DNA from: Beta vulgaris subsp. vulgaris
Taxonomy: Eukaryota > Streptophyta > Magnoliopsida > Caryophyllales > Amaranthaceae
NCBI RefSeq assembly: GCF_026745355.1
Contig: NC_079206.1
Location: 39,559,779 to 39,623,778, forward strand
Length of the DNA: 64,000 bases
Direction of reading: 5' to 3'
The first letter of the stretch is position 1, and every line of letters starts with the position of its first letter. Shown here piece after piece: positions 12,501 to 24,528 of this stretch. Made by a program: the position numbers and the translations under genes. The notes under the pieces are model-generated. The model saw only the letters and a program-made list of their open reading frames with translations, was not told the DNA's origin and searched no databases.

Positions 12501-12585
12501 TTCAAAAATCCCTCAAAATTCTCACAATAATGCTTAGACCCAGAAGATTTTATCAAAAGAATGGCCAAAAGCAATTATATTAATA

Positions 12586-13236
12586 TGTAGCAAAAATAAC
12601 ACTTTAGTAGACAAGTGATGCTTGATCTGAAGGATTTATGTCCTCAACTTAAATGCAATTACTAATATATATTGGATCGTATTATGGAGATAATAATTCG
12701 TTTTATTGGATCGTCTATACGTCTTGCTAGAGAAAGATATAGAACTTCGGGTTAGTAAATATAACTGAAGCCCAATATAATGGATCCTACAAGGTCACAC
12801 ATTAAACTTGGATCAACAAAAGAAACCTAGAGCCCAAGAGGGCCCTAGGGTGGGGCCAAGAGTAAGAAAAGGGGAGAATTTCTAACCTATAATAATTTAT
12901 ATATTGGGTTAGGCAGAAAAGAAAATACATCAGATATTTTATTATTTCTCTTTCCTATTCTCTCTCAAAAGTCACGTATACTCCATAAACAAAGAAGAAG
13001 TTTTCTTCCTTTCCAACTAGCATTGGTGGAGTGTTGATCCGGGTTGGTGACCAAGTAGAGGAATCGCATCTGAGGTTCTTTATCCGGGTTATTCAAGCTT
13101 TGTGGAATTCACGCTACAAAGGTTAATTCTAAACTTATAATATGTGATCCTTAATTGTATATGCATGTGATCCTGATTTAAGTGCTTATGATTAGATTCA
13201 TGAAATTCCGCTTTATAGTACTTATAGATTCCTACA
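12586..13236 (+). mobile_element. 5' LTR of copia element (start approximate)
   Basis: The right edge is well placed: GATTCCTACA ends at 13236, directly before a tRNA-Met type primer site. The left edge is inferred from TGTAGC at 12586, which mirrors the terminal CTACA. The 3' LTR is not in the window, so this cannot be confirmed by comparison. Confidence 0.5.
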
Positions 13237-13237
13237 G

Positions 13238-13252
13238 TGGTATCAGTTTTAG
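13238..13252 (+). promoter_or_regulatory. Primer binding site, tRNA-Met type
   Basis: TGGTATCAGTTTTAG lies just after the LTR end. It matches the first nine bases of the plant copia consensus TGGTATCAGAGC, complementary to the 3' end of initiator tRNA-Met; the later bases have decayed. Confidence 0.65.
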
Positions 13253-15202
13253 CCTCTTCATATAGAATTTTGGTCATAAATTTAGTTTATGTATGATTAA
13301 TTTTAATTTGATTAAGGAGAGGGATTAAATTATGGATTGAATAATTAATTAAAATTGATTAAAAATTGTTTTAATTACTTGCCTTCTCAATTTATAATAG
13401 CCAAAAATTTTCACCCTATAAACCCTAATTTCGAAATTTACAAAATTCTAATTTAGATCTCTGAATTTCGAAAAATATATTCATGTTATTAATCTAATTT
13501 TATGTTAAAATCGTTTATGTATGAAAATAAATTCATGTAAAGGTGTTTTAGATATAGTATTAATTATATGATTAATCTGAAAATTAATTAAAATAGAGAT
13601 TGAATTAAGCATAAAGAGTTATGTTTAATTTAAGTAAGATCACTAAATTAATTTTACAATAGGTTATAAATTTCATTTCCTTCAAATAAAATAATAAAAA
13701 TTGAAGGAGGAAGAGGAGCAGCCACCTGGCTGTCCGGTGTGTCGGCCGGCGAGAAGCCGGGAGGGGAAGCGAACGCAGACTCAGGTGAGCAGTCGAGTCG
13801 ACGAAGAAGGTGGCGTAAAGCCACCAACGCGACACGCGCGCAGCAGCAGTGCTGCTGGCTGGCGCTGTACCTTGCTGCGGCGTCGGCTCGCGAAAACCGG
13901 GAGTTGCGGTGAATTCATCTGAAGGGTGTGCCGTTTTTGGGCCGGCGAGATGCGGGCTGTTTCGCGTGAAAGCAGCCTTGTGCTGTTGATTACTTCACGT
14001 GAGTTTTCAAAGATTTAAAAATAAAATAAATTTTTTTTTTGGAAAAACGTTGCTTAAAATCTGTCATGATTCATGGGCAGTTACAGTTTTTTTATTTATT
14101 TGGAAATTTTATTTTGAAAAACAGAATTTTGAGAAAGATAAGTAAATTTCAATTATTTTAATTATTGACTTGGTCATAAATTTCAATACATAATCTGATT
14201 TTTTTTAATCTAATTAAAATTAGTTAGGCTAGTTTTAAGGGATAGAATCTTTAGGTGATTAGATATTACTTAAAATTTTATCCTCTTGCTTTAATTAAGA
14301 ATATTTGATATTTTAATTGATTGGCAAGTATAATATGTGATATTATTATGTGGCTTTTATATTATGATATATTTGCTATGTATGACTAGTATGGCCCAAA
14401 TTAAGATAGAAAATACGATCTGCGTATCGTGATGTATTCTTGTAATTTTAAATACGATCTGCGTATCGTTAAGTATTTTTGTAATTTATTTAATTTAGTT
14501 ATTATTTAAATATTTTTGATACTTATGTAATCCAAAGAAGAGCCATCAAGAGAAGGCCCATGGAAAAGTGGATGGAGATCCATGAAGAGTCCAAGAAGGA
14601 GCCATTGATGCTTAGTTCTTAGGATTAGGGGCCATACTAGATCATTTTATTTTCGCATTTTATTATTCTTTAAAATGCTTATAAGTTTATTGTATGTTGT
14701 TTGTTGATGCGCTAGAGTTCACTAATTCATAACAACATAATAAACTTAGGCCCCGTAAATATTAAGGTTTGCTTTTCCAAACATAAAGTACTTATAAAAC
14801 CCTTAATTAATAGTAATAGGTCATGCCTCCGCAGGGTGTTATCATTAATTTTGGGATATAAGGTAAAATTGCGAATTTTACAACTTAGTTTGGTTGTCCT
14901 TAACAAAATTATCAAAAGCGTTTTGAATTTTGAAGCAAGAGATAGTTAACATGCGATGTTTATCCATCTAAACAAGAGTTATAAATGTTATAATTAGTAA
15001 AAGAGTTTACTTACCTTGATAATGTAACGTTAAGATAAGGCCTCCGTCTGCTTAGTGTTCATGTTGATAGGATCTTGTAAACACTTATTCATAGGGGACT
15101 TTAATTTTGAATAGGTGGTCAACCTAGAAACCTTTTACATGTTTTAGGTTGCTTGATAAACATAAATTTGAACTTTGCTTTATTTTTCTGTCTGTAGATA
15201 TC
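13253..15202 (+). other. Long untranslated leader of the copia element
   Basis: This covers almost 2 kb between primer site and gag without a convincing gene. A GC-rich block (13690-13990) interrupts otherwise AT-rich DNA; its small ORFs in both strands are of low complexity and I do not call them. A short direct repeat lies at 14412-14490. Confidence 0.5.
14412..14490 (+). repeat. Two-copy ~40-bp tandem repeat
   Basis: ATACGATCTGCGTATCGT occurs twice, each followed by a version of AAGTATTTTTGTAATTT. The core GATCTGCGTATC-type motif is partly palindromic. It lies in the copia leader. Confidence 0.75.
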
Positions 15203-16026
15203 ATGTCTAATAACAACAACAACAACAACTCCGGTTTCAACATTCGTCCTTTTCTGGAAAAGGACAGACTGAATGGTGAAAATTTCCTTAATTGGGAAAG
15301 GACCTTAAGACTCGTTCTGAGGTTTGAGGGTCGAGAGGACGTCTTAGATACCCCGCTTCCTGTAATAACTGATGAATCAACTGACGCTGAAAAACGTCGT
15401 GCAAAACAGGCTAGTGATAAGTCTATACCAATCACTTGTTTGATGGTAGCAGCCATGGAGCCGAACCTCCAAAAGAGGTTGAAAGAACAGGATGCCTACA
15501 CGATCATGCAAGAGCTGCGGGCCATGTTTAAAACTCAGGCCCGAGTTGAGCGGTATGAGACTAAAGGGAGATTCTTGAATGTCACTTGAAGCCGGGTCAA
15601 GCTGTTGGCCCCCATGTGTTCGAAATGATGGGTCTTTTCGAAAACATGGAAAGACTTGGGTTCCCTTATAGGCTCGAGTTGGCTACTGACATTATTCTCC
15701 ACTCACTGCTATAGTTTCAATCAGTTCAGAATGACCTACAATATGAATGAGTCTGAAAAGACTTTGCAAGAGCTGCATGGATTGTTGGTCAATGCTGAAA
15801 GGAACATCCCTAAGGTTGAACCAAAGAAAGAGGTTCTGTTGGTTCAAAAGGGAAAGGGTTTCAAAAAGAAATGGGCAGGAAAGAAGGACAAAGGCAAGCA
15901 AGTTGCCACTGTCGCTGAAAAACCTAAGCCAACCGCCAAGCCAAGGTCGCTGCGGAAAGCAAGTGCTTCCACTGTCACAAGATAGGACACTGGAAGAGGA
16001 ACTGCCCGATATACTTGGAGGAAAAG
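15203..16026 (+). pseudogene. Copia gag (broken)
   Basis: Capsid-like protein of a Ty1/copia element. The frame starts MSNNNNNNNSG at 15203, followed by FLNWERTLRLVLR and a UBN2/retrotran_gag-type helical region, and breaks at a TGA at 15587-15589. It resumes in other frames as FEMMGLFENMERLGFPYR, a Lys-rich linker and a zinc knuckle KCFHCHKIGHWKRNC (CX2CX4HX4C) at about 15959-16003. At least two frame breaks or stops mean it cannot yield an intact protein. Confidence 0.85.
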
Positions 16027-17950
16027 AAGTCTGGGGCTTCCACTTCAGGTATATATGTTATAGAAATCAATTTGACTTCTACTTCTTTATGGGTATTTGA
16101 TACCGGTTGTGGTTCTCACATAGTTAATGATGTGCAGGGACTAAAAAGAAGTAGGAAGCTGGCAAAAGGCGAGGTAGAGCTACGCGTTGGAAATGGAGCA
16201 CGAGTTGCTGCACTTGCCGTCGGGAGCTATAGTCTACACTTGCCATCTGGGCTTATTTTAGAATTAAATAATTGTTTTTGTTCCTGCAATAACTAAGAAC
16301 ATAATTTCGGTTTCAGTTTTGGATTCTGAAGGTTTTTGCTTTGAAATAAAGAACAAATGTTGTTCCATTTCTTACATAATATATATTTAGCCAGAGCTAA
16401 TTGATAAATGGTTTATATATGCTTGATAAATCATTACCAGTCTATAACATAGATAGCAAGAAAAGAAATCAAATGATTCTAACCTAACCTATATTTGGCA
16501 TTGCCGAATGGGTCATATAAACCAAAAGCGCATTCACAAGTTACAAAAGGACGGTATAATTCCATCATTTGATTTCGAATCATTTGATGTATGTGAATCA
16601 TGCTTAATGGGAAATGACAAAATCACCATTTACTGGAAAAGGTGAAAGGGCCAGCGATCTTTTAGGACTCATACATACAGATGTTGTGGTCCTATGAGCA
16701 CAAAGGCAAGGGGAGGGTTTAATTACTTCATCACCTTCACTGATGATTTGAGTAGATATGGCTATATTTCTTTTGATGAAACATAAGTCGGAATCTTTTG
16801 ATAGATTCAAAGAGTTCCAAATGAAGTACAGAATCAACTTGGTAAGACAATAAAAGCACTCGATCGATCGTGGTGGTGATATTTGAGCCAAGAGTTTGAT
16901 GATCATCTAAAGGATTGTGGAATTCTTTCACAATTAACTCCACCAGGAACACACACAGTTAAATGGTGTATCTGAAAGGAGGAATCGAACATTACTAGAT
17001 ATGGTTCGATCTATGATGAGTCTTGCTGATCTCCGATTTCTTTTTGGGGATACGCTCTCGAAACTGCTGCACACACACTAAATAGGAGCCCGTCAAAGGC
17101 TGTAGAAAAGACTCCATATGAGTTATGGAATGGAAAACCTCCAAACTTGTCTTTTCTTAAAATCTGGGGATGTGAGGTCTATGTAAAGCGGTTACTATCA
17201 GACAAACTCGCACCCAAGTCAGATAAATGTCTCTTTGTGGGATATCCAAAAGAGACAAGGGGTTATTATTCTTAACACGTCAAGAGAACAAAGTGTTTGT
17301 TGCTCGTGATGGTGTCTTTCTTGAAAAGGAATTTGTTTCTGAAAAGACAAGTGGGAGTAAAATAAACTCGAAGAAATTCGAGATGAGCAACAACTGGACG
17401 TGGCTCACACCATGTCAGAGACGGCCCACAAGACGAAAGTCATGTTAGGAGATAACGTATTCAACGCTGAACCTCTCCACCGTCCCTTGAATTATCAAGC
17501 GAAAATCTTCAAACTGTTGAAGAGAACGTTTCTCTTGATGCTCGGCCCCGCGTAGGTCTAGTAGACCAAGGATTCCAAACAAAAGGTTGGTTGATTTCCT
17601 ATTGACTGAAAATTCTGAAATTATGATTTTGGAAAATTCAGAACCTACTACCTACAAACAAGCTTTGACGAGCCCAGACTCTGAGAAATGGCTTGAGGCC
17701 ATGAAATCCGAGTTAGACTCCATGTCTGAGAATAAAGTTTGGACACTGGTTGACTTGCCTAATGGAGTTAACCCTATTGCATGCAAGTGGGTGTTCAAAT
17801 TAAAAACAGATAAAGATGGAAATGTCTATGTTTACAAAGCAAGACTGGTTGCAAAAGGATTCAGACAAGTTCATGGTATAGACAATGATGAGACCTTTTC
17901 TCCAGTAGCAACATTAAGAAGCTACTTGCAAGTTGTGATATTAATTACTA
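16027..17950 (+). pseudogene. Copia pol: protease, integrase and partial reverse transcriptase (broken)
   Basis: The order is protease-integrase-RT, diagnostic of Ty1/copia. Protease: LWVFDTGCGSHIVND at about 16084-16130 with the catalytic DTG. Integrase remnants in several frames: the HX3H-like MGHINQKRIHKLQ near 16508-16545, the CXXC-like part near 16590, and FTDDLSRYGY near 16737 with its Asp. The RT start is open from 17587 to 17995: [44 protein letters not shown]. It stops before the YVDD motif, so the catalytic RT core, RNase H and 3' LTR are lost at about 17936-17950. Many stops and indels make it a dead copy. Confidence 0.85.
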
Positions 17951-20129
17951 TCTCTTACGATATATATTTTTTGGCATTTATATTTTCTATGAGATGAACT
18001 TGGTTATTTAATGTCTTATATGATATGTATGCATGTGATCTAATTCATGCAAAGTGATTTATATACATTCTGTAAAGCATCAATATGTTTATTTCTGTTG
18101 ATTTATAAGTGTTATGAGAACCTATGAGTTCAAAGTAAGCCTAATTAACTATTTTTAAATTCATTAAAGGTGAAGATTGTTCTAGTTTATTTCTTTGAAG
18201 GAAAGAAGTTTAGTAGTTATTTTTTTTAGTAGGAGTGAAGAAGGCAATACATTATATTATGTGCTAAGAATTGTGAAATTAGCCATTTGAAGTTTTATGT
18301 AGTTAGATGATCTTTAATGTTTAGTGACATGAGTAAGGAAGAGAAATTTCATAATTTATGGAAACAAGTAGGAGGTCAATGGTTTATACCAGCTTGGAGG
18401 AATTATTAAGATTTAGATAAGTTATATATTTTGTTTATGTATATAGTCAGCACTGTCTTAGCAATGATATAGACATAACCTTTGAAAGGTTACAAAATAA
18501 GGAATATTATGAGGACCTTACAGGTATGCGAGGTACCATATTTGAAGTTGATTTAATTAAGGAATTTCCCTTATGCTGAATCGCAAAGATTTTAAAAGGA
18601 GTTATAGTTAAGCAAATAAAGTACAAAGTAAGACCATATTTGAAACTTTAGCAGGTTCCTTTAGATCATTTTTGTTTTCAAAGGTGAAGTAAGATATTAG
18701 AATTCTCTAAATGTATTCTAAGTTGTGTAGGCATAAAATTTTAAAAATTTGTGTTTACAAGTTGATTTTGGGGATTATTGAGAATCAAGAGAGGAATATT
18801 ACTTTTGGGAGTAGTTTTAAACTTCTGCTCGAATGATAGTGTATAATTGTTGTTTTGGCAATATGAAAGATAGAGTGATTATAAGGTTGGGTATATCACT
18901 TATTGAAATAAATAAGTGACTCTAATAATACAAGAAATATATTCTTTTGGGAGAAATCTAGAGCTTAATAAAAGAGAAAAGGGGAAACCACTAGTCAATC
19001 AAGGTAATTGATTTTAGAAAGAATAGTCGTATTTTTTTAATTATGGATTTAAGCATTGAGTTTATATTATGTGAAGGAGTTAATTTTGTTGAAATGAAGA
19101 TTACATGAATTTCAAGCAATATTGTTTAGTTATTGTCTTAAGTCTTAGTTGACTTATGTTTATTTTGGGAAATATATATTAATTATGGTACTTTAAGAAA
19201 AATTTGAAGATGAATTTCGAGAATTTTTAGTTTTGAGGACCTAAGTAAGAAAGTATATTTACCTCAAGTATATGTTGTGTTAGTATATATATACTAACAA
19301 GTTTTGCTTGTGAATAATGATGAATTGATTTGATTTTGATTTGTAATAAATTAGGATTAAGGATAATTTTTTTATGATATTCATTGTGAGACCTTCATGA
19401 GTTATGTGAAGCTAATTAAATTTTAAGGAGAAAGCAAACATATTTTACAAACAAAAGGAAAAACTTTTTGAATTTTGTATTTTCGAGTAAAGCTTACGAA
19501 AGGTTTTATAAAGTTCTTTTGTTCTCACTATATTATAGCATTTTTATAATATATTAGTATTTTCTCAAATAGTTTTCCTACAAAACTTGTCTTTAGTATC
19601 AGTATGTAATTCTTTATTATTTCAAAGAATTTGAAAATTTTCCTACTCAAATGGTATAAACTTTTTAGTTTGTCATAAGTTACCTTTTGTACTTATTCAA
19701 ATACTTTCTTTATTATATTGATCTATTATTGAAGGCAATATATTTCTATTATTAATACCTTGAAATAGAGGTTTTTGTTTAAAGCTTAAAAATTGTTTTT
19801 GAAAGTGTTATTATCTCTCTAGTGATTTTGTTATTACTTTTCCAACAACGATTCTTAATTGTTTGCACTACAAAGTTGGAAAATAATTTTAAGTCAAGTT
19901 TTAAGCCTTAGCGAGTTACGGGGGCGTAACTCCTTTTAAGGGGGTAGAATGCGATAGAGTTTTGCGCTTTTAACTTAAAATGCTAGTTTTGACCTAATTT
20001 TAACTGATTTTATGAGTTATTAAGTGAGTCAACTAACTTTAATAGAAAGAATTTGGTATATATGTAAATTGATTGCTATATTTCTTACTTGCTTGCTGCA
20101 AGTTTCATCAAGTTTCGAGGACGAAACTT
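17951..20129 (+). other. AT-rich non-coding, probable gypsy 3' untranslated region
   Basis: There is no coding frame. It leads without break into the polypurine tract and LTR at 20131-21938, so it is most simply the 3' untranslated tail of that gypsy element. Near 19920-19950 a sequence TCCTTTTAAGGGGGTAGAAT resembles a second, older polypurine tract. Confidence 0.45.
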
Positions 20130-20130
20130 G

Positions 20131-20144
20131 TTTTAAGGGGGGTA
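20131..20144 (+). promoter_or_regulatory. Polypurine tract of gypsy element
   Basis: TTTTAAGGGGGGTA precedes the LTR by three bases. The preceding TTTCGAGGACGAAACTTG is the usual end of the pol region in chromodomain-type plant gypsy elements. It would prime plus-strand DNA synthesis. Confidence 0.75.
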
Positions 20145-20147
20145 ATC

Positions 20148-21938
20148 TGTAATACTCCATATTTTTAGTAAGTTATTATTTATATTTTTATAAAATTTTT
20201 CGTTTTTAAAAAGTTTTTTTTACTAAAAAGGCTTATTATTTATTAGAAAGGCTTTTATAAGAAAGGTTTTGGGTATTTAAAACAAATTTTAGCCCAAATG
20301 AATTTTGGGCCTAACTTTGCTAAGTCTTTCATTCAACTTTCAAGTAGTTGGTTGAAGATAAAATTAAAAATATTTTAAAGAAAATATAAAAAGATTTAGA
20401 AAAGAAAAGAAGAAAAAAAAAGGAAAAACATTTTTATAAAAAGAAAAGGAAAAAGAAAATCTAGCCACAATTCACGCGGCAGCATGAAGTAGCAATCTTT
20501 GGTTACCTTTATCCTTTTTAACTTATCTTATAACTATTTTACCTTGTGTAGTTATATATTGTGGGATAAATGATATCTTTTCAAATTTTAGTTGGATAAT
20601 CATAAATATTAGTTATATTTTAGCTAGATTAGTTTATCATGTTCCCTATATTTATCTTTTAGTTTCCTATTCCTATTCTGATTCTACTTATCCAACTAGT
20701 ATGAATAGGGTTTCCACCCATCATATTCTTCGCACCAAATTTGAGAAATAAATCTCTTTTCTCAAGTTTAAACTCTCTCTCTCTCAGCCTACCTTTCTCT
20801 TTCTCCCTAGTAATTATTAATTTTCAAGGTGCGTGTATTTGTAGATCTTTAACAATTGTTTTGCAAGTGTAGTATCATGTTTTTAGGACAATATTTTGGA
20901 TTGAAATACATGTTTTTATGAGTTTTATTATGAACTGCATCTGTTTTATATGAGCATGTTTGAATGTTTACAAATTTTATTTATTAACTTTGAATTATGT
21001 TTTTCGTTTAATATATTTATAAAGTTTGATCTTTGAATTTATAGTCAAATATTTTAGAAGGAGTTTGATCTTTTGATTCATGTTTATATATTTAAAAAGG
21101 AGTGTTTTTGAAGTATTATTATTTTTCAAAGGTTAACCCTTGAGCAAGCTATTTTATTTATGCCTTCATATGGCTAAGTTTTAAGAATCATTATTCTTTT
21201 TAAAGGAGGATTATTTCAGAAGGATTTTTATTAGTTATATGATCTTTTATGATCACAATTATAAAGAGGCAACGACTTGTTATTCATTAGCAAGAACGGT
21301 AGCCATTATATTATTTACCGATGTACTTTTTGTATAAGTCATGTGGACAAGGTAGTAATCCCTCGTAATAGACTCAGTAAGGAATACTAAACTTGGGGGT
21401 GTGCACACTTTAGGCAAGGTACCTAGGCAAGGAAAATGATTTTTTATTAAAGTTATATACTTTATATTATACAAGTATTATCAAGTATCCAGAAAAGTTT
21501 TTCGAAATTAAATATTTCAAATGTTTAAATAAATAAAGTGTTTAATATTTCACAAATACATGTACTCAGTATTCTTGCTGACACGCTTTTGTTTTGTTTT
21601 GTTTTATGGCTTTGTCCCTGTGATGACCCCATTTTGGCGAGCAAATTTTACAAGTTGATATGATGCATACTTCATATTGAGGAGCTAGTGAGGAATCATA
21701 ATTAGTCAAGGAGTTGTTATTTAATTTTCTCTATTTCCATTATTATATAGTTGTACAATAAAGTTTATATTAATAAAGAGAAGATATTTATGTTATTTCC
21801 GCTGCATTAGTTAAAGTTCAGTTAGTAGTTAGTATTAAAGCCTTTAACGTTATCACGTGGTGGTAATACTCTCAAGTTTCTCAAGAAATTTTGATAATAA
21901 AATGTATTTTCCAAAAGAGAGAAATTTGGGGCGTTACA
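20148..21938 (+). mobile_element. 3' LTR of gypsy element, 1.79 kb
   Basis: It starts TGTAATACTCCATATTTTTA and ends GGGGCGTTACA, the inverted TGTAA/TTACA termini of this LTR type, and directly follows a polypurine tract. It is non-coding. No 5' LTR and no gag-pol for this element lie in the window. Confidence 0.8.
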
Positions 21939-22190
21939 TCATCTCTCATTTTTCATTTCTCATTTCCCATCTCCATTCCCCTCTCTTCTCCCTCATTTCC
22001 ATGTCTCATTTCAAAAACATCATTTCTTAAAGTTTACGAGGTCCATTCGATCTGTGTTTAGGACGGATCGTGAGATTATAACTTGAGAAATCCTGACAGA
22101 GAGGATACAAGGTCAACCTACTCCTAGACTCGTCAAACGCATGCTCACATTCTCAGAAGATTCCTCTGGCTCGTCTAATCATCATCTGAA

Positions 22191-23345
22191 ATGGGAGATG
22201 CTAATGAACATCTAAGTGTCATTATGGCCCAACTTCAAATGATGATTTCTTGTCTTGCGGAACAAGACAAAGAGATTAAAATTAAACACTGAGAGAGAAA
22301 CTAACTAAGGAAAAAGTGCAAGATGACACTCCTCCGCCACCACCACCTCCTGATTAGATCGAGATAGAACTGAGGTTTGAGAAACGCGAGCAATTGATCC
22401 GGTCAATCCCTGCGCTCGAGGGTCAGGCTCATGGCAATGACATCATTGATCCTGAACTGAAAGATAAGCTCCTTAAAAAAGTAACATTGGGTGACCTCCC
22501 AAAATTTAAGGGTGTCGAAGACCCAAGTGATCATTTGAGAGCTTTTTTCATTTCTATGGCTCTTTAGCGCATGAGCAACAAATGTTTTCTTATGTTTTTC
22601 ATACTATACCCTTGGATGCACATCCAACCAAATGGTTCTGATCACTGAACAAAGCCAAGCTGAACGACTGAGACTACATCATAGAAGAGTTCCACAAATA
22701 ATAAATATACTATACTCAGGTTCCTATTGGCTTATGTGAGTTGGAGTTAACTAAACAAAACTCCAACAAAGATTTTGTCACCTTCCTTAACAGATGGAAG
22801 GAAAAAGCTGCACAAATGACAAATATGCTATCCCAGGAAGATCAAGTCCGACTGGTGATTTGTAACATGCAGTCTAAGTATGGGGATCATATATATCAAC
22901 TTCCAACCCATAAATTCTTTCACGAAGCTCTAGAAGGTAGGCCTACTCATTGAAGTAGAAGTACTGGATAACAAGAACAAGGGATCCAAAAACAAGAACT
23001 CTTTCAAGAAGAGTAACAATAACCCTTCTAGCTCTAACATGAACGCCCTAAATACTGACAAAAGAGCTTATCAATGAACTCAAAGGACGTTCACACCATT
23101 AGGCATTACATTAGAACAAGCCTTCACTAGGCTTCATGCAAAGGAGTGCTTCAGCCTATTAGCCCTACTCCGGACCCTCCTTTTGAGAAAAGATCTATCA
23201 AATGGAATCCTAATGCCTCTACAAGTACCATCAAGGGGATGGGCATACGACATCACAGTGCTGGACTTTAAAGCATCATCTGCAGGATATGGTTGAAGAC
23301 AGTAGATTGCCAGTTCCACCTGCAGCAAAAGTCAGCAATAGCGAC
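22191..23345 (+). pseudogene. Ogre/Tat-type gypsy gag (broken)
   Basis: The reading starts ATGGGAGATGCTAATGAAC at 22191 and, across stops and shifts, gives LSVIMAQLQMMISCLAEQ, LPKFKGVEDPSDHLRAFF, the open stretch 22741-22950 (FVTFLNRWKEKAAQMTNM, EDQVRLVICNMQSKYG) and a later Lys/Asn-rich part. The FLNRWREKA-type motif is characteristic of capsid proteins of Tat/Ogre elements. In-frame stops (for example TAG at 22354-22356 and in the stretch near 22566) destroy it. No protease, RT or integrase follows; the sequence passes straight to 3' non-coding parts. Confidence 0.7.
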
Positions 23346-24523
23346 AACCCCTTGGGATGTGCCTAAATAATGTAAGGGCATAGTCATTTAACGATATTTT
23401 TCTAGGTTGAGTCGGAGAATCCCTCTCATAGCTCTTTAATTTCCTTCCATGTCAAGTCTATGCCATTTAGGATTTTATTTTTAACAAGCTTTGTTCTATT
23501 TATTTATAATTAATAAAATAATTGCATTTTCTTTTCATTTTCATTAGCCATTGTCCATCATTTTATTTATGCTTCTAATTTAATGATGAAACTTAAATCA
23601 CCTAATGAACTTAACTACTAATAATGAAAGGAAATCTGAAATAAAAAATGATTAAAAAAAGAGGACACACTTTGGATCAGGAGTTATTCCCCTCTCCCTT
23701 CCATTAACCTTTGTAGGCCATCCACATACAACCAAGGAAAAGCAAAAATCTTTTGAACCATCATCCTCATTAGCCAAACAGTCCCTTCAACATCAAAGCT
23801 CCATAAATATTCTTTAAGCGTTCCAATACCCATGACCACACTCGTGTGCAAGCCTCGCTACATTATAAAAAAGTGACAAATTCAAAGTGCGAAAAGGGAA
23901 GAAGACAAATGTCAAAAATAAAAAGAAATAAAAAGTCAAGCTAAGGGGGTTGCACACAAGTTTTACCCCTCATTCAAATCCTTCAACCCATCAAAACCTT
24001 AGCCTATACAATTCAAATTCACAATCCTTACCTTTTCCTAACCAATTCAACCTTCATCTAAACCTCAAGCCTTAAACCTTGCAAGCTTTCATCAATCCTA
24101 ACTCCTTCTTCAAGGCATGTCCAAGCTCGTTAGGCAAAAACCCGAAAGGGCGGCCTAGGCAATAGTTAGGGCACAAAAAAAAAAATCAAAGTCAGAACTA
24201 TCCTCATCTCGAGGTCTGACGCTTTAATAAAGTAAAAATAATCCAGTTCTAGTGATTTGATTTTCTAGAGTTCAAGAGCATAATTTCTTTCTAAATCCCA
24301 ACATAGACTCGAGTTTGCACCTCGCCTCGTCAAAGCCTTTTCCCATCTACATTCATTTAAGTCACAATTCAAACTTTTTTTTTTCAATCCAAACTCTCCT
24401 TTTCTCTGAAAGACTCTCCGATGATTCCATGGTCTCTGGCGATATCCGACTTGGCCTGTATGAACTTCCCAAAGAAGAATCCCTAGCAACAACCTTCAAC
24501 GTTCAAGACAAACCAAGTACATT
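23346..24523 (+). other. Non-coding 3' part of Ogre/Tat-like remnant
   Basis: No pol is present. Around 24115-24225 AAAAACCCGAAAGGGCGGCC and AAAGTCAGAACTATCCTC look like the degenerate tail region found downstream of pol in Ogre/Tat elements, so gag and tail have been brought together by a large internal deletion, or the element was gag-only. Confidence 0.45.
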
Positions 24524-24528
24524 TCAAT

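Noticed and set aside
13605..13922. ORFs of 73-76 codons in the GC-rich leader block
   Set aside because: Both strands are open, of low complexity, with no motif.
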